This document shows, one piece after another, positions 46,458 to 57,003 of a DNA stretch of 64,000 nt. Positions within the stretch are counted from its first letter, which is position 1; the number at the start of each line of letters is the position of its first letter. The DNA comes from Taudactylus pleione (Eukaryota > Chordata > Amphibia > Anura > Myobatrachidae): the NCBI GenBank assembly GCA_031769625.1, contig JAUIMM010000169.1, positions 9,730,001-9,794,000 of the forward strand, given 5' to 3'. The notes under the pieces were generated by a model, which saw only the letters and a program-made list of their open reading frames with translations, searched no databases and was not told where the DNA came from. The position numbers were made by a program, and so were the translations under genes.

Positions 46458-48344
46458 GTAATTATGTACATCTCTTACTGTCTGACTGATATGCTTGGTT
46501 TCTACTACAGTATAATACAGGGCTTTGCAATGATCTTCTGTGCATGTTATCTCTACTCAATTTGCACTAACTGGTGCTAAACAACAATAATACAATCTTA
46601 TGTAATACAGTGGTTGTTATTGTATATATAGCATATTTGAGATTAACATTACTTTGCTTAATTATTCTCAAAACAAGTAAATATAAACACTCACCTTGGT
46701 GTACCATGGTGAACAGTGCTAGCCAAGGGCTGCAGCATGGATCCTATGTAATGATTTTATTTTATACTAGCTGTTGTCCCTGTATAGCTGTGTGGTCTCT
46801 CTCTCTCTGTCTCTCTCTCTCTCTCTCCCCCCCCCAGGTGGGAGGGATAAGAGTTCATATCAACTCATTACATACCAGCAGTGGCACAGAGAGGAGAGGG
46901 GGAGCGAGTACTAATTACCCAGGCCCTGGCTTTGTGGAGGGTCCTGGGTTGGCTGCTAAGATAGACATTGTCCCCACTGCTGACCGGGACTGATGTAAAT
47001 GTCCCCCTGTGCAGCAGCCGGTGCCCCATGTCCTTTGACTCTGCTTCCTTCTGCTGCTATCCGAGTGTCCCGCCCCCGTTACTTCAGAGTGGGCAGTGAC
47101 AGCAGGATCTGGCTTCCGCACCTCTAAGTGGTGGCACTATGTGTGTGTACAGAGCTGGGACACTGGGAGTAGGACTGAGGAGGAGACACCTAGAACAGTG
47201 TAAGTTCAGTGACAGTGCAGAGCTGCAGAGTCTGCAGCGGAAGAGGGTGGGCTCGTGGAGGTGTGTGGAGGGGAGATGGGAGGTAGCTACATTGCTGAAT
47301 CCCTCTGATAGTATCAGTGACATAGGGTTAGGTGTGCTGGGCTGGGGAAAGATGCTGCTCTCATTCTCCTCCCCCTGCATGATGTCCCCACTGCCGTAGA
47401 TGGCCCCCCTTTACCCCTTATCTGGCCCTGGCTGAGTTGCGGGTGGCACCCCTATTTGGCCGCACAGAGCATATTATATTTTTTCATAGAGAGGTGGCAT
47501 GGTAACGCCCCTCCCCATTTGGCCATGCACATCAGTACTGGGGCTTGTTCTGCCTCTCTACAGCCTTGCATACCAAGTGCATTTTTATCAGCACTTAATT
47601 TTATTATATAATATATTTATGTTTTAAATGTTGTACTTTAAAACAATAAATATCATGCAGATTTTCACTAATAATAAACTTTTACAAAATTACTTAAAAC
47701 ATATTTAAAAAATAAACATAACAAAAAAGAAAAACTTGAAAGTAAGCGTTAATTGACATGACTAAATAAAAATAAATATAACTTGTATGATAGGAATGAA
47801 TGTGAGTTGTAATGTTAGAATTCCCAACTTAAAACACCAATATTACAGGGTCTATTTAAGCTAAAAAAAAAAAACACTTTTCTTTGCCCCTCTCAAAAGG
47901 GCTTCTCTCAATTTATCAAATTGTTTAAATCAGAGAATTCTCTGGTGATAGATTATTTTACGCCACTTACAGCCAGGGCCGGGCCGAGCCTAATTTTTTT
48001 GGTAAGCGGATATAGATTTTGGCGCCCCCTGTTGAAATAATCCCGATTTTCCGGTATGAGAAAAAGGCTATTTAATTGTACAGCCATTCCCCACGCAGCC
48101 GGGAGTTTTTACGGTAATTAGTCACGGGGGAAACCCTGTGGCTAAATGAATACCCCCCATAGGCTACCCATAAAGAAAAAAGTGAAAATAATTATGCTTT
48201 TATGCTCGCAAAAAAAAAAACAGGCCCCACATGAAAATAATTAAACACACACATAGGCCCCCACATGAATATGTATGAAGCCCTTATACAGCAGGACCGC
48301 CCTGGGTGCTAAGATACAATTAAACCCAAAGATACATATTCAAG
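46458..48344. other. Intron downstream of exon B
   Basis: Contains a CT-rich microsatellite (46797-46838) and a GC-richer stretch (46840-47410) that resembles the interior of hAT-type elements (CAGCAGTGGCACAGAGAGG at 46878). 47580-47960 is very AT-rich. CAGGGCCGGGCCGAGCC at 47974 looks like a hAT tip without a partner. No coding evidence. Confidence 0.45.
46797..46838. repeat. CT-rich microsatellite
   Basis: TCTCTCTCTCTGTCTCTCTC run followed by a C tract. Confidence 0.9.
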
Positions 48345-49080
48345 GACAGGGTGACAGGACTGGGTGATGACAGGGAGAGGGTGACAGCAATAGGTGACAG
48401 GGAGAGGGTGACATCAGTGGGTGACGGGGAGGGGGTGACATCAGTGGGTGAGGGTGACAGCAATGATTGATGAAAGGTAGAGGGTGACAGCAATTGGTGA
48501 CAGGGAGAGGGTGAGAGCGACAGCAGTTGGTAACAGGGAGAGGGTGATAGCAGTGGGTGACAGGGAGAGAGTGACAGGGCCGTAGCTAGGGTATTGCGGC
48601 CGGTGCCATCGCACAGGGCACCACAGGTCAGGGGGTGCTGATGGGCCTGTCAAATTTCTGTTTATTATCATTCTTGCTTGTAGCTTCCTCTTATTTCATC
48701 CCCAGCATCTCCTGGCCTCTCCTGTCTCTTCCCTGGCCCTTCCCCATGAAGCCATAGCCCTTTTTTGGGTGTATTATGTCCGTTTGAAAAATGAGGGGGG
48801 CGTCAATGCTCTTTCTGGCACAGGGCACCAAAAAGTCTACTTACGGCTCTGGAGAGTAACATCAGTGGGTAACGGGGAGGGGGTGACATCAGTGGGTGAG
48901 GGTGACAGCAATGATTGATGAAAGGTAGAGGGTGACAGCAGTGGGTGACAGGGAGAGGGTGACGACAGGGAGAGGGTGAGAGAGACAAAAGTTGGTAACA
49001 GGGAGAAGGTGACAGCAGTGGATGACAGGGAGAGGGTGTCAGCAGTCGGTGTCAGGGAGAGGGTGACAGCCAGTGGATGA
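48345..49080. repeat. Minisatellite with GGGAGAGGGTGACAGCAGTGGGTGACA theme
   Basis: Roughly 27-bp units, about 15 recognisable, split by the hAT element at 48575-48851. Serine- and leucine-rich frames on the - strand are artefacts of the repeat. Confidence 0.9.
48575..48851. mobile_element. hAT miniature element C, 277 bp
   Basis: Tips CAGGGCCGTAGCTAGGG and, on the complement, CAGAGCCGTAAGTAGAC, with flanking GAGAGTGA (48567-48574) and GAGAGTAA (48852-48859). Same family as copies A and B. Inserted inside the minisatellite. Confidence 0.9.
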
Positions 49081-49184
49081 CTAATATACAAATCAGGCCA
49101 CAGTATTTATATTTTCTCACCTGGGCCCAGAACTCTTCCTTGGACTTAACACTGGGGCCGGTCATGAGATTGATCCCTCCATCC

Positions 49185-50031
49185 TGTCACGACCAGGGTT
49201 TCTCGGCATGGTAGTCGACGGGTAATACCTGTGAGGATGCTATGGCGAGGGGCATCTGGCGGTGGCACTGGTACCTGGCGTTGAGCATTGGCTGTGCGTG
49301 GTTCCGTGTGGGCATACTGTCACTCTGGTCTGGTTAGGCCTGGTGGTGCTTCTGTTCCGTTCTGGCATGGGCGCCGCCATCTTGTCTCCAGTCAGGTGAC
49401 CTAGTTGCCCTATCCTGTTGTGTCACATGCTCCTCTCTGACCAGTCACGGCTGAGCACTGGGGATTTAAGGGAGTTCAGAGCTCCCTTGCATTGCCAGTG
49501 CAACGTGTTTCTCAGTGAGAGCTGAGAGAGTGAGTTCCTGTGCTTTCACCTGGTTTCATTGCCTAAGCCTGCTTCACCTGACCTGCTCCAACCCTGCTGG
49601 ATTCCCCTGCCTCCTCCAATTACCTTTCCTATTGCCTGAGCACCTGTGTCGGCTAGACTTACCCTGCACCCTCCATTTACCTTTTCCCCTGCCTGAGAAC
49701 CTGAACCTGCTGTTTCCCTGCACCTTACCTCCATTTACACCCAGCTGGACTTCGTTACCTCTGCCTGTATTTTGTTACAGCTCACCATACCTGCATACTG
49801 GACTGTTCCTGCCTGTCACTTTCTGGACATTCTCCCATTTACTCCACTACAGTTATTAAGTGCACTTTAGTGCTATACCTGGACTATTTCTTGCCTTTCC
49901 CATGTCTGTTAAGCCAATCATTAAAAATTCCACATTTACCTTTAAATCTGCTCCTGTGATCGCTCCTGCTACCACCCCGGGTCCACAAACAACCCAGAAC
50001 ATAACACATCCATCCCAGCCATGCCTGTACT
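49185..50031 (+). mobile_element. LTR-like block, candidate gypsy-type LTR plus leader
   Basis: Starts TGTCACGACCAGGGTTTCTC, a start seen in many Ty3/gypsy LTRs, and includes a promoter-like GGGGATTTAAGGGAG at 49460-49474 and long CCTGC-rich sequence. The later part (GTCCACAAACAACCCAGAAC) resembles the leader upstream of the gag at 53380 (TTCCACAAACAAATACAAGC). No matching second LTR or primer site was identified, so the call is tentative. It is cut by the hAT-like element at 50032. Confidence 0.5.
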
Positions 50032-51640
50032 CAGGGCCGGTTCTAGACAATGTGGAGCTCAGGGCGGAAATTCCCAGTTGCCCCCCCCCCTCCCCCAAAA
50101 CGTCTTTGCAGATGTCGTTCCTCTGCGCAAGCCGCTTTCAAAAAGGGGGAGTGGACGATCGGGGATCGGGTTTTTTCCTTGCGGAACAACCCCAAATGAT
50201 CACCCTTTCTAATACATTATGCCACACACTTGTAATGCCCTTTATAATAAATGATGTCACACATGTAATGCCCTTTATAATAAAGTATGCCACACATATA
50301 ATGCCCTTTATAATAAAGTATGCCACACATATAATGCCCTTTATAATAAAGTATGCCACACATGTAATGCCCTTTATAATAAAGTATGTCACACATTGTA
50401 ATGCCCTTTATAATAAAGTATGTCACACATGTAATGCCCTTTAAAATAAATGATGCCACACATGTAATGCCCTTTATAATGATGCCACACATGTAATGCC
50501 CTTTATAATAAAGTCTGCCACACATGTAATGCCCTTTATAATAAAGTATGCCACACATGTAATGCCCTTTATAATAAAGTATGCCACACATATAATGCCC
50601 TTTATAATAAAGTATGCCACACATGTAATGCCCTTTATAATAAAGTATGTCACACATGTAATGCCCTTTAAAATAAATGATGCCACACATGTAATGCCCT
50701 TTATAATGATGCCATACATGTAATGCCCTTTATAATAAATGATGCCACACATATAATGACTTTTATAATAAATGATGCCACACATGTAATGCCTTTTATA
50801 ATAAAGGATGTCACACATGTAATGCCATTTAAAATAAATGATGCCACACATGTAATGCCCTTTAAAATAAATGATGCCACACATGTAATGCCCTTTATAA
50901 TAAATGATGCCACACATATAATGCCTTTTATAATAAATGATGCCACACATGTAATGCCTTTTATAATAAATGATGCCACACATGTAATGCCTTTTATAAT
51001 AAATCATGCCACACATGTAATGCCTTTTATAATAACTGATGCCACACATGTAATGCCTTTTATAATAAATGATGCCACACATGTAATGCCTTTTATAATA
51101 AATCATGCCACACATATAATGCCTTTTATAATAAATCATGCCACACATATAATGCCTCCCCCCTCTCCTCAGCATTCACCGCCTCCTAATCTTCCCGTTC
51201 CCCCAGTGACTTACCTGCTGTGGGTCCCTCCAGGCTACTGCTGCTCCTCCACGTTCCGGTCCTGCAGGCTGCTCCATGTCTACAGTTCTCTCCCCTGCGT
51301 CCCAGAATGCCAGGCGCGGCCGCGATGATGTCACGCGGTGCGCCTCACAGACATTCTGGGAGACAGAGGGAGGGACTGAGAGGGAAGAAGGCAGTGGTCA
51401 TCATGGCGCTGCCGGATTAGCTGCGACCTGAACACTGTCGGTGATTGACAGTACAGGCTGTACTGTCAATCACAGACTGTGTTCAGGCCGCAGCACTGGA
51501 GGCGCCGGCGGGCAGCGCGGCAGCAAATGTGGACAGCTGCGGGACACCGGACACAACGCCCTTACAGCTTGGCGCCGTACGCGGCTGCATACTTCGCGGA
51601 ATCGGCCGGCCAGCCCTGCTTACAGTCTCTGAATAGCATT
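50032..51640. mobile_element. hAT-like composite element with 33-bp satellite; right end unclear
   Basis: The left tip CAGGGCCGGTTCTAGA is hAT-like. The interior runs from a C-rich start, through a 33-bp satellite (50187-51157), to a - strand consensus donor at 51208-51216 and a GC-rich palindromic segment (51220-51620, for example GATTGACAGTACAGGCTGTA). The plan is the same as at 15623-17515. No right tip or duplication could be fixed. Confidence 0.55.
50187..51157. repeat. 33-bp satellite, about 29 copies
   Basis: Unit theme ACACATGTAATGCCCTTTAT followed by AATAAATGATGCC or AATAAAGTATGCC, 33 bp. Because 33 is a multiple of three, both strands stay open for hundreds of bases (repeated HYMCGIIYYK and HVMPFIINDAT), which should not be read as genes. 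Confidence 0.97.
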
Positions 51641-52435
51641 CATTATCTCTACTCAGCAATGTGTGTCAAATATCTATGTGTGCCATTAATGCATTTATTA
51701 CTTGTATTACATGCATGCATTTAATACCTTTGCCAGCAGCCTTAGGCTGTCATTGAGAAGGCAAAAACCTCTGTTTAGGAGACTCAGATTGGTAAGTACT
51801 GATGCATTTGTATTATAGATCACTGTGATGTGCAGAGATAGAAACATAGAATTTGACGAGAGATAAGAACCACTTGGCCTAGTCTGCACTTTTTTATCCA
51901 TTTGTTAACCTAAACCCTATATGATCCTTAGTTCTTTGTAAGGAGATACATAATACAGTCACCGAATTACCAATGTTAAATAGCCTTTTGTCTCCAACTG
52001 CATATGTCACCACCAATATCAAGGTATGTGTGTGGCCAGCATTAAACATTAACGGCCTGTTTCAGCAAAGGACGGAATTGTAAAGCTGCACACAAGCAAC
52101 TTTGCAATTCCATCCTTGCTAATTGTCACAATGCAGGCTTGTTACCCCTGCCGGTGGGTCACTTACCACTCCTGTGGCCAGCCTGCCAGTACAATGTCTA
52201 GCTCAGTCCACTGAGTGAAGCGCAACTGTGCTCCGTTTACAGTCATATTGTTATCCTGTTGGTGCATTTCTGTTGTTGTTTGCTGCACTAACTCTCCATG
52301 CTATTCTACTCCTATATAATCAGCATCTCAAGTTGCACAGGTAATCCCAGCTTGTTCCAGTGTGCTGTATCTGTGCTAAGCCTGCACAAAGCATCCATAT
52401 GTCGGCTCAGGTATATTGTTGTTGCTGCTGCCCTA
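51641..52435. other. No gene; mixed repeat fragments
   Basis: GGCCTGTTTCAGCAAAGGAC at 52054 resembles Harbinger-like tips, with an inverted GCAACTTTGCAATTCC partner nearby. 52320-52435 continues after the next element (53034-53170) and may be LTR or leader sequence of the gypsy element. Confidence 0.4.
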
Positions 52436-53033
52436 GGGTCTGATTCAGAGCCGTTCGCTATTTGCGGTCGTTCGTTCAAAAACAAGGGGTGGCTATTCAA
52501 ATGATCCATTCGCAAATTGCAGTCTGTTCACACCTCTAAGTCTGAATGAGCGAGCAAAACATACGCTCGTTTATTTGATAAAAACGCCCCCTGGCCGCTC
52601 ACACCATACGTCATGTCCGCTATTTATTAGATTCATCGAGTACATCGTACAGCGTATGAACTGCTCGCTATTCTTGTGGTTGGTTTTTTCAACCGCTATT
52701 TTGCGAGCAGTTCTGAGTTAAAAAAAAGTGGTCAATGACGCTGCTGTATTAATTATGCACTCCCTTAAAACGCCCGTTTTGACCTTTAAGCACGCCTGCG
52801 TTCGAATTCCACTCCCCCGTTTTCAAGCACCTTCCCCTGTTACCACCCACATACGCCTCATTCTGTCACTCAAAATAGCAGGCACTCGCTATATAGCGTA
52901 CAAACGATTTTCGGCCGCACTGACTGGTTCGCGCATGCGTACTAAAAACCATACGCATGTACGCATGCGCAGATGTGCAAACATCGCTCGGAACGAGCGT
53001 ACTGCCGCTAGCGAGCGGCTCTGAATGAGGGCC
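52436..53033. mobile_element. Harbinger-like miniature element, subfamily 2, copy 2 (598 bp)
   Basis: Flanked by CTA at 52433-52435 and 53034-53036. Tips GGGTCTGATTCAGAGCCG and, on the complement, GGCCCTCATTCAGAGCCG. Nearly the same sequence throughout as 42416-43013 and exactly the same length, despite small compensating indels. Confidence 0.92.
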
Positions 53034-53176
53034 CTAGTTCCATTCAGGCGAATTCACAGCTACCCTCCATTCTGGTGTTCAGTCTGCTATTATCAAGTAG
53101 CAACCCAGTTCAGCCTGGTTAATCTACTGCTACACTCTTCTCTGCTACATATATCATACCATCAACAACACCGACT

Positions 53177-53247
53177 TCCCTGGTGGTCTAGTGGGTATGA
53201 TCTGGCATCTCACTGCCGAGACGCGGGTTCAGTTCCCGGTCAGGGAA
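53177..53247 (+). pseudogene. tRNA-Glu-like sequence
   Basis: 71 nt beginning TCCCTGGTGGTCTAGTGG (acceptor strand and A box of tRNA-Glu) and ending GGTTCAGTTCCCGGTCAGGG (B box and T arm). The acceptor stem pairs and a CTC-type anticodon is recognisable, but the anticodon loop has six bases (TCTCAC) instead of seven. It is therefore a pseudogene or the head of a SINE. It sits 133 bp upstream of the gypsy gag start, on the same strand. Confidence 0.78.
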
Positions 53248-53379
53248 GCATCTAACTACATGTCAAGAGGTCTCCTCAGGCCTGCCAGCTTTGCATATAC
53301 ACCTCCCACTTCTAACACAGACATCTACCCGACTCTGGTTCCACAAACAAATACAAGCGTGACAGTTTGTACTGGCCAA

Positions 53380-54250
53380 ATGGATCCGACCGAAGGTATT
53401 CGTCTGGCACTAGATCTCCTCAACAACATTGCAGGATGTCTGGAGAATCTGGAGGTGACAAGTCGCCAGCTGGCACAATGCTTACAGGAAATCTCTACCT
53501 GTCAGTATAAAATCCAAACTCTGCTGCAGGACCTGGAGTCTCTACCCATCCTGTTCTGTTCTTGCTACTGCACCCAGACTTCACCTATCACCACCTAATA
53601 AATTTTATGGAAATCCCAAATTATGCCGTGGGTTCTTGAAATAATGTTATGTCCAGTTTACACTGCAACCTGCCAACTTCCCATCTGAAAAAAACAAAAT
53701 AGCCTATATTGTCTCCTTGTTATCTGGTCCAGCCCTGGATTGGGTATCCCCATTTTGGGAGAGATCTGACCCACTACTATTTTCCTATATGGATTTCATT
53801 GCTACATTCCGTAGGATATTTGATGAACCTGGAAAATGTACATCAGCATCTATGGATATTCTACGACTTCGTCAGGGTAGTAAAATCATGAGTCAATATG
53901 TGGTACAGTTACAGATTATTGTATCTGAACTCTGGTGGAATGAGGAAGCCCTAGTGGCAACTTTCTGGACTATCTGAAAAAATGAAAGATGAGTTGGCCA
54001 CCCGTGAACATCCTTCTATTGGTAGATTTAATCTCTTTATGTACTACAGTAGACTTACGCCTCCGTGAGCGCTCCTGTGAGAAGTCTAAATTAAAAGTTT
54101 ATGCATATTTTGCGGTTAAATCTCCTATGGAAGAAGAACCTATGCAAATCAGATGATATTGTATTTCTAAAGAGGAACGTCAGAGGTGATGTCAATCAAA
54201 ATTATGTTTGTATTGTGGTGAAGCTGGGCACATGATCTCCTCCTGTACTA
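53380..54250 (+). pseudogene. gypsy gag remnant
   Basis: The start ATG at 53380 gives MDPTEGIRLALDLLNNIAGC, a typical gag beginning. After a frame change near 53590 the capsid-like part continues with NFPSEKNKIAYIVSLLSG and ALDWVSPFWER, then FIATFRRIFDEPGK. At the end, 54205-54246, is a zinc knuckle CLYCGEAGHMISSC (CX2CX4HX4C), the nucleocapsid motif that binds the element's RNA. At least one stop (near 53640) and two frame changes break it. The frame ends two codons past the knuckle. Confidence 0.85.
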
Positions 54251-54251
54251 A

Positions 54252-54969
54252 ATGACCGGGAAACCGTCGCTCCTAGTCCCTCAGAAAGGGAAGAGATTAG
54301 GAGTACTACATCTCTCTTCCAAAGAACCTGATTCTGAATTGTCTGTGACTCTCATCATTGCCAATAAACATAAAGTTTTTTTTGCTCTCCTGGATTCTGG
54401 TGCTGCTGACAACTTTATGACACAGGACTATGTCATCAAACACCATGTTCCTACTGTGCCTCTGGCCCATTCAGTTACATTGCTGTGGATGGTAGTTTGA
54501 TTCCACATGGCTCCATCACTCTGTGTACTTTAGCAGTTAAACTTCAGATAGGGGCCCTACACTTTGATCATCCCTAAAGCTACCCACTCTGTTGTGATAG
54601 GACTTCCTTGGCTATGACAACACAAACCTCAAATTGAGTGGTCCACCATGCACATTTTATCTAGGGGTAATAACTGATTCAATACCTGTTTGAAAAAAGT
54701 GGTATCAGTCCGGTCATCTGATTCATCTGATACCATCTCAGTACCAATCTTTCACCAATGTTTTCAGTAAACAGGGAGCTGATGTTCTGCCTCCTCACAG
54801 AGAGTGGGATTGCTCCATAGACCTGGTTCCCGGTAAATCTCCTCCCAGGGGTCACACCTATCCATTGTCTGTTCAAGAGACCAAAGAAATGACCGAATAT
54901 ATCCAAGAAAATCTGGAGAAAGGATTAATTCGCCCATCATCCTCTCCTGCTGGAGCGGAGTTTTTCTTC

Positions 54970-55019
<50 letters not shown>

Positions 55020-57003
55020 AAAAAGATGGTGGACTCCATCCCTGCATCAATTATAGGGCTCTCTTGAGATCACAGTCAAAAAATTTTACCCTTTGCCATT
55101 AATCGCAGAGCTCTTTGATAAGGTGAAGGGGTCGACTATCTTCACAAAGCTAGATTTGAGGGGTGCCTACAACCTGATTCGCATCCACCAGGGAGACGAA
55201 TGTAAAACAGCTTTTAATACAAGAGATGGGCACTATGTGTACCTTGTTATGCCCTTTGGGGTAAGTAACGCCCCTGCAGTGTTCCAACACTTTGTGAACA
55301 AAATATTCTGTGACCTTTTGTACCATTCTGTCATTGTTTTTTAGATGACATCCTCATCTTTTCCAATGATCTTGTGTCTCACCGTGATCAAGTCAAAGAA
55401 GTCCTCTGGAGGCTCTGTGTAAACCATTTGTACTATAAACTTGAGCAATGTGTCTTTGAAGTTCCTGACATTCCTTTTATAGGGTACATTTCCGGTGCCG
55501 GTCTCAAAATGGATCCTGAGAAAGTCCAAGCAGTCATCTCCTGGTCTGAACCAAATTCTCTAAAGGCCATTCAAAGGTTTCTGGGCTTTGCCAACTCTTA
55601 CTGGAAATTTGTCAAAGGATTCTCTACATTGGCAGCACCCATCTCTGCCATAACTCAAAAAGGAGCCAACCCAAGTCAATGGTCTCCAGAAGCAAAGTCA
55701 GAATTTCAACTGCTAAAACAATCTTTTATTTCAGCTCCTGTACTCAGCAAGCCAGATGTTACTCAACCATTCATCCTTGAGGTGGACTCATCCTCAGAAG
55801 GTGTGGGGGCAGTTCTATCACAACAAGTTGAGGATAAATTACACCCCTGTGGTTTTTTCTCCAAAAAATTCTTGCCTGCCGAGAAAAATTACCCCACTGG
55901 TGAAAAAGAACTTTTAGACATTAAATTAGCCTTCGAGGAATGGTGCTATCTGCTGGAGAGATCCCGATTTCCCATTTCTGTTTTTACCAATCACAAGAAT
56001 CTCCTGTTCCTCAAGACAGCCCAGTGGGCATGAATCCAGAGGATGAATCTGATGTGTCTGAACAGTGTTGAACCTTATGGTATTTGCTGCTACAGATGTG
56101 ATCACTCGTCCTCTAGGAAAAACATTTGTGGCTCCAGAGCTTCGTGAGCAACTAATGTCATGGGGCCATGCTCCCAAATTCTCTGGTCATGCAGGAGTCA
56201 AAAAGACTTTAGAATTTATTAAAAGGTCCTATTGGTGGCCTTCTCTATGTTCTGATGTACAGGAATTCATGTCTTCATGTTCTCAGTGTGCCCAGCATAA
56301 GATCTCTTGCCAGTCTCCAGTGGGTCCACTACAACCATTGTCCATTCCATTACAATCATAGACCCATATTTCAATGGACCTCATTACCAATCTCCTAAGG
56401 CTTTACCACCATCTGGGTGATAATCGATTGGTATTCCAAGATGGCACACTTTGTACCCCTGACTTACCTGCCCTCTGCTCCATGTCTCTCTCAGCTTTTT
56501 ATTTCCAAAATATTCCACCTGCACGAATTGCCCATGGAGATTGTATCAGACAGAGGATCACAATTTGTTGCTCATTTCTGGTGAGCTCTATGTTCATCTG
56601 CAGATCCTGCTAAAATTCTCCATGGCTTACCAACCGCAGTCCAATGGACAGACTGAGAGAGTCAACCAGGACTTAGAGACTCTCCCCCGCTGTATATCTC
56701 ATCTTCCCAAGGTGACTGGATTTACTTTTTTGCCATGGGCCGAATTCGCTCATAACGATTCCCACCATACTTCTTCTGAAACTACTCCCTTTTATGAGCG
56801 GCATCCCTGAGTTCCTGAGTTTCAATCTCTTCCAGTATTCAATGTACCAGCTGCCAAAGCATCCGTTCAATACTTCGCAAGCAAACATCTGGAGGGAAGT
56901 TCATGCCGCACTTAAAAAGTTGTCTGCCCGCTACAAGACTTTTGCCGATAAGAAAAGAAGGGCTATAAACATGTGGCTGAAAAGCACTGGGAGAAGCTAC
57001 TAG
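54252..57003 (+). pseudogene. gypsy pol remnant: protease, RT, RNase H, integrase
   Basis: Protease: ALLDSGAADNFM with the catalytic Asp-Ser-Gly at about 54393. Reverse transcriptase: EKGLIRPSSSPAGAEFF, then after the microsatellite [14 protein letters not shown] and [15 protein letters not shown]; a frame change falls at the catalytic box near 55340. 55374-56033 is one open frame giving the thumb (GYISGAGLKMDPEKVQAV), RNase H (FILEVDSSSEGVGAVLSQQ) and NHKNLLFL. Integrase: the HHCC zinc part SGHAGVKKTLEFIKRSYWWP with SSCSQCAQHK, then a worn catalytic core (MDLITNLL; QPQSNGQTERVNQDLE near 56650). The copy is inactive. Codons and order fit a vertebrate gypsy element. Confidence 0.88.
54968..55024. 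repeat. (TAA)n plus poly-A microsatellite inside gypsy RT
   Basis: About 13 ATA/TAA units followed by 16 A residues, placed between two reverse transcriptase motifs. It resembles a LINE 3' tail or a local expansion of an A-rich Lys codon run. Confidence 0.93.

Larger units (their letters stand above)
53250..57003 (+). mobile_element. Ty3/gypsy LTR retrotransposon, internal region, 3' truncated
   Basis: Contains gag and then pol with the order protease, reverse transcriptase, RNase H, integrase, which is the Ty3/gypsy order. Frames change many times and stops are frequent. A TAA/A microsatellite interrupts reverse transcriptase at 54968-55024. The sequence stops matching after the integrase C-terminal region near 57003, so the 3' LTR is missing. 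A possible 5' LTR or leader lies at 52320-52435 plus 53034-53170. Confidence 0.9.

Noticed and set aside
50217..51328. Long open frames on both strands with repeats of HYMCGIIYYK or HVMPFIINDAT
   Set aside because: They are translations of a 33-bp satellite; opposite strands are open over the same stretch and there is no domain or start context.
49185..53170. Pairing the LTR-like block at 49185 as the 5' LTR of the gypsy element at 53250
   Set aside because: I found no primer-binding site, no second copy of the LTR, and large unrelated elements lie between, so the link is unproven.
53177..53247. Functional tRNA-Glu gene
   Set aside because: The anticodon loop is one base short and the copy is embedded in retroelement sequence.
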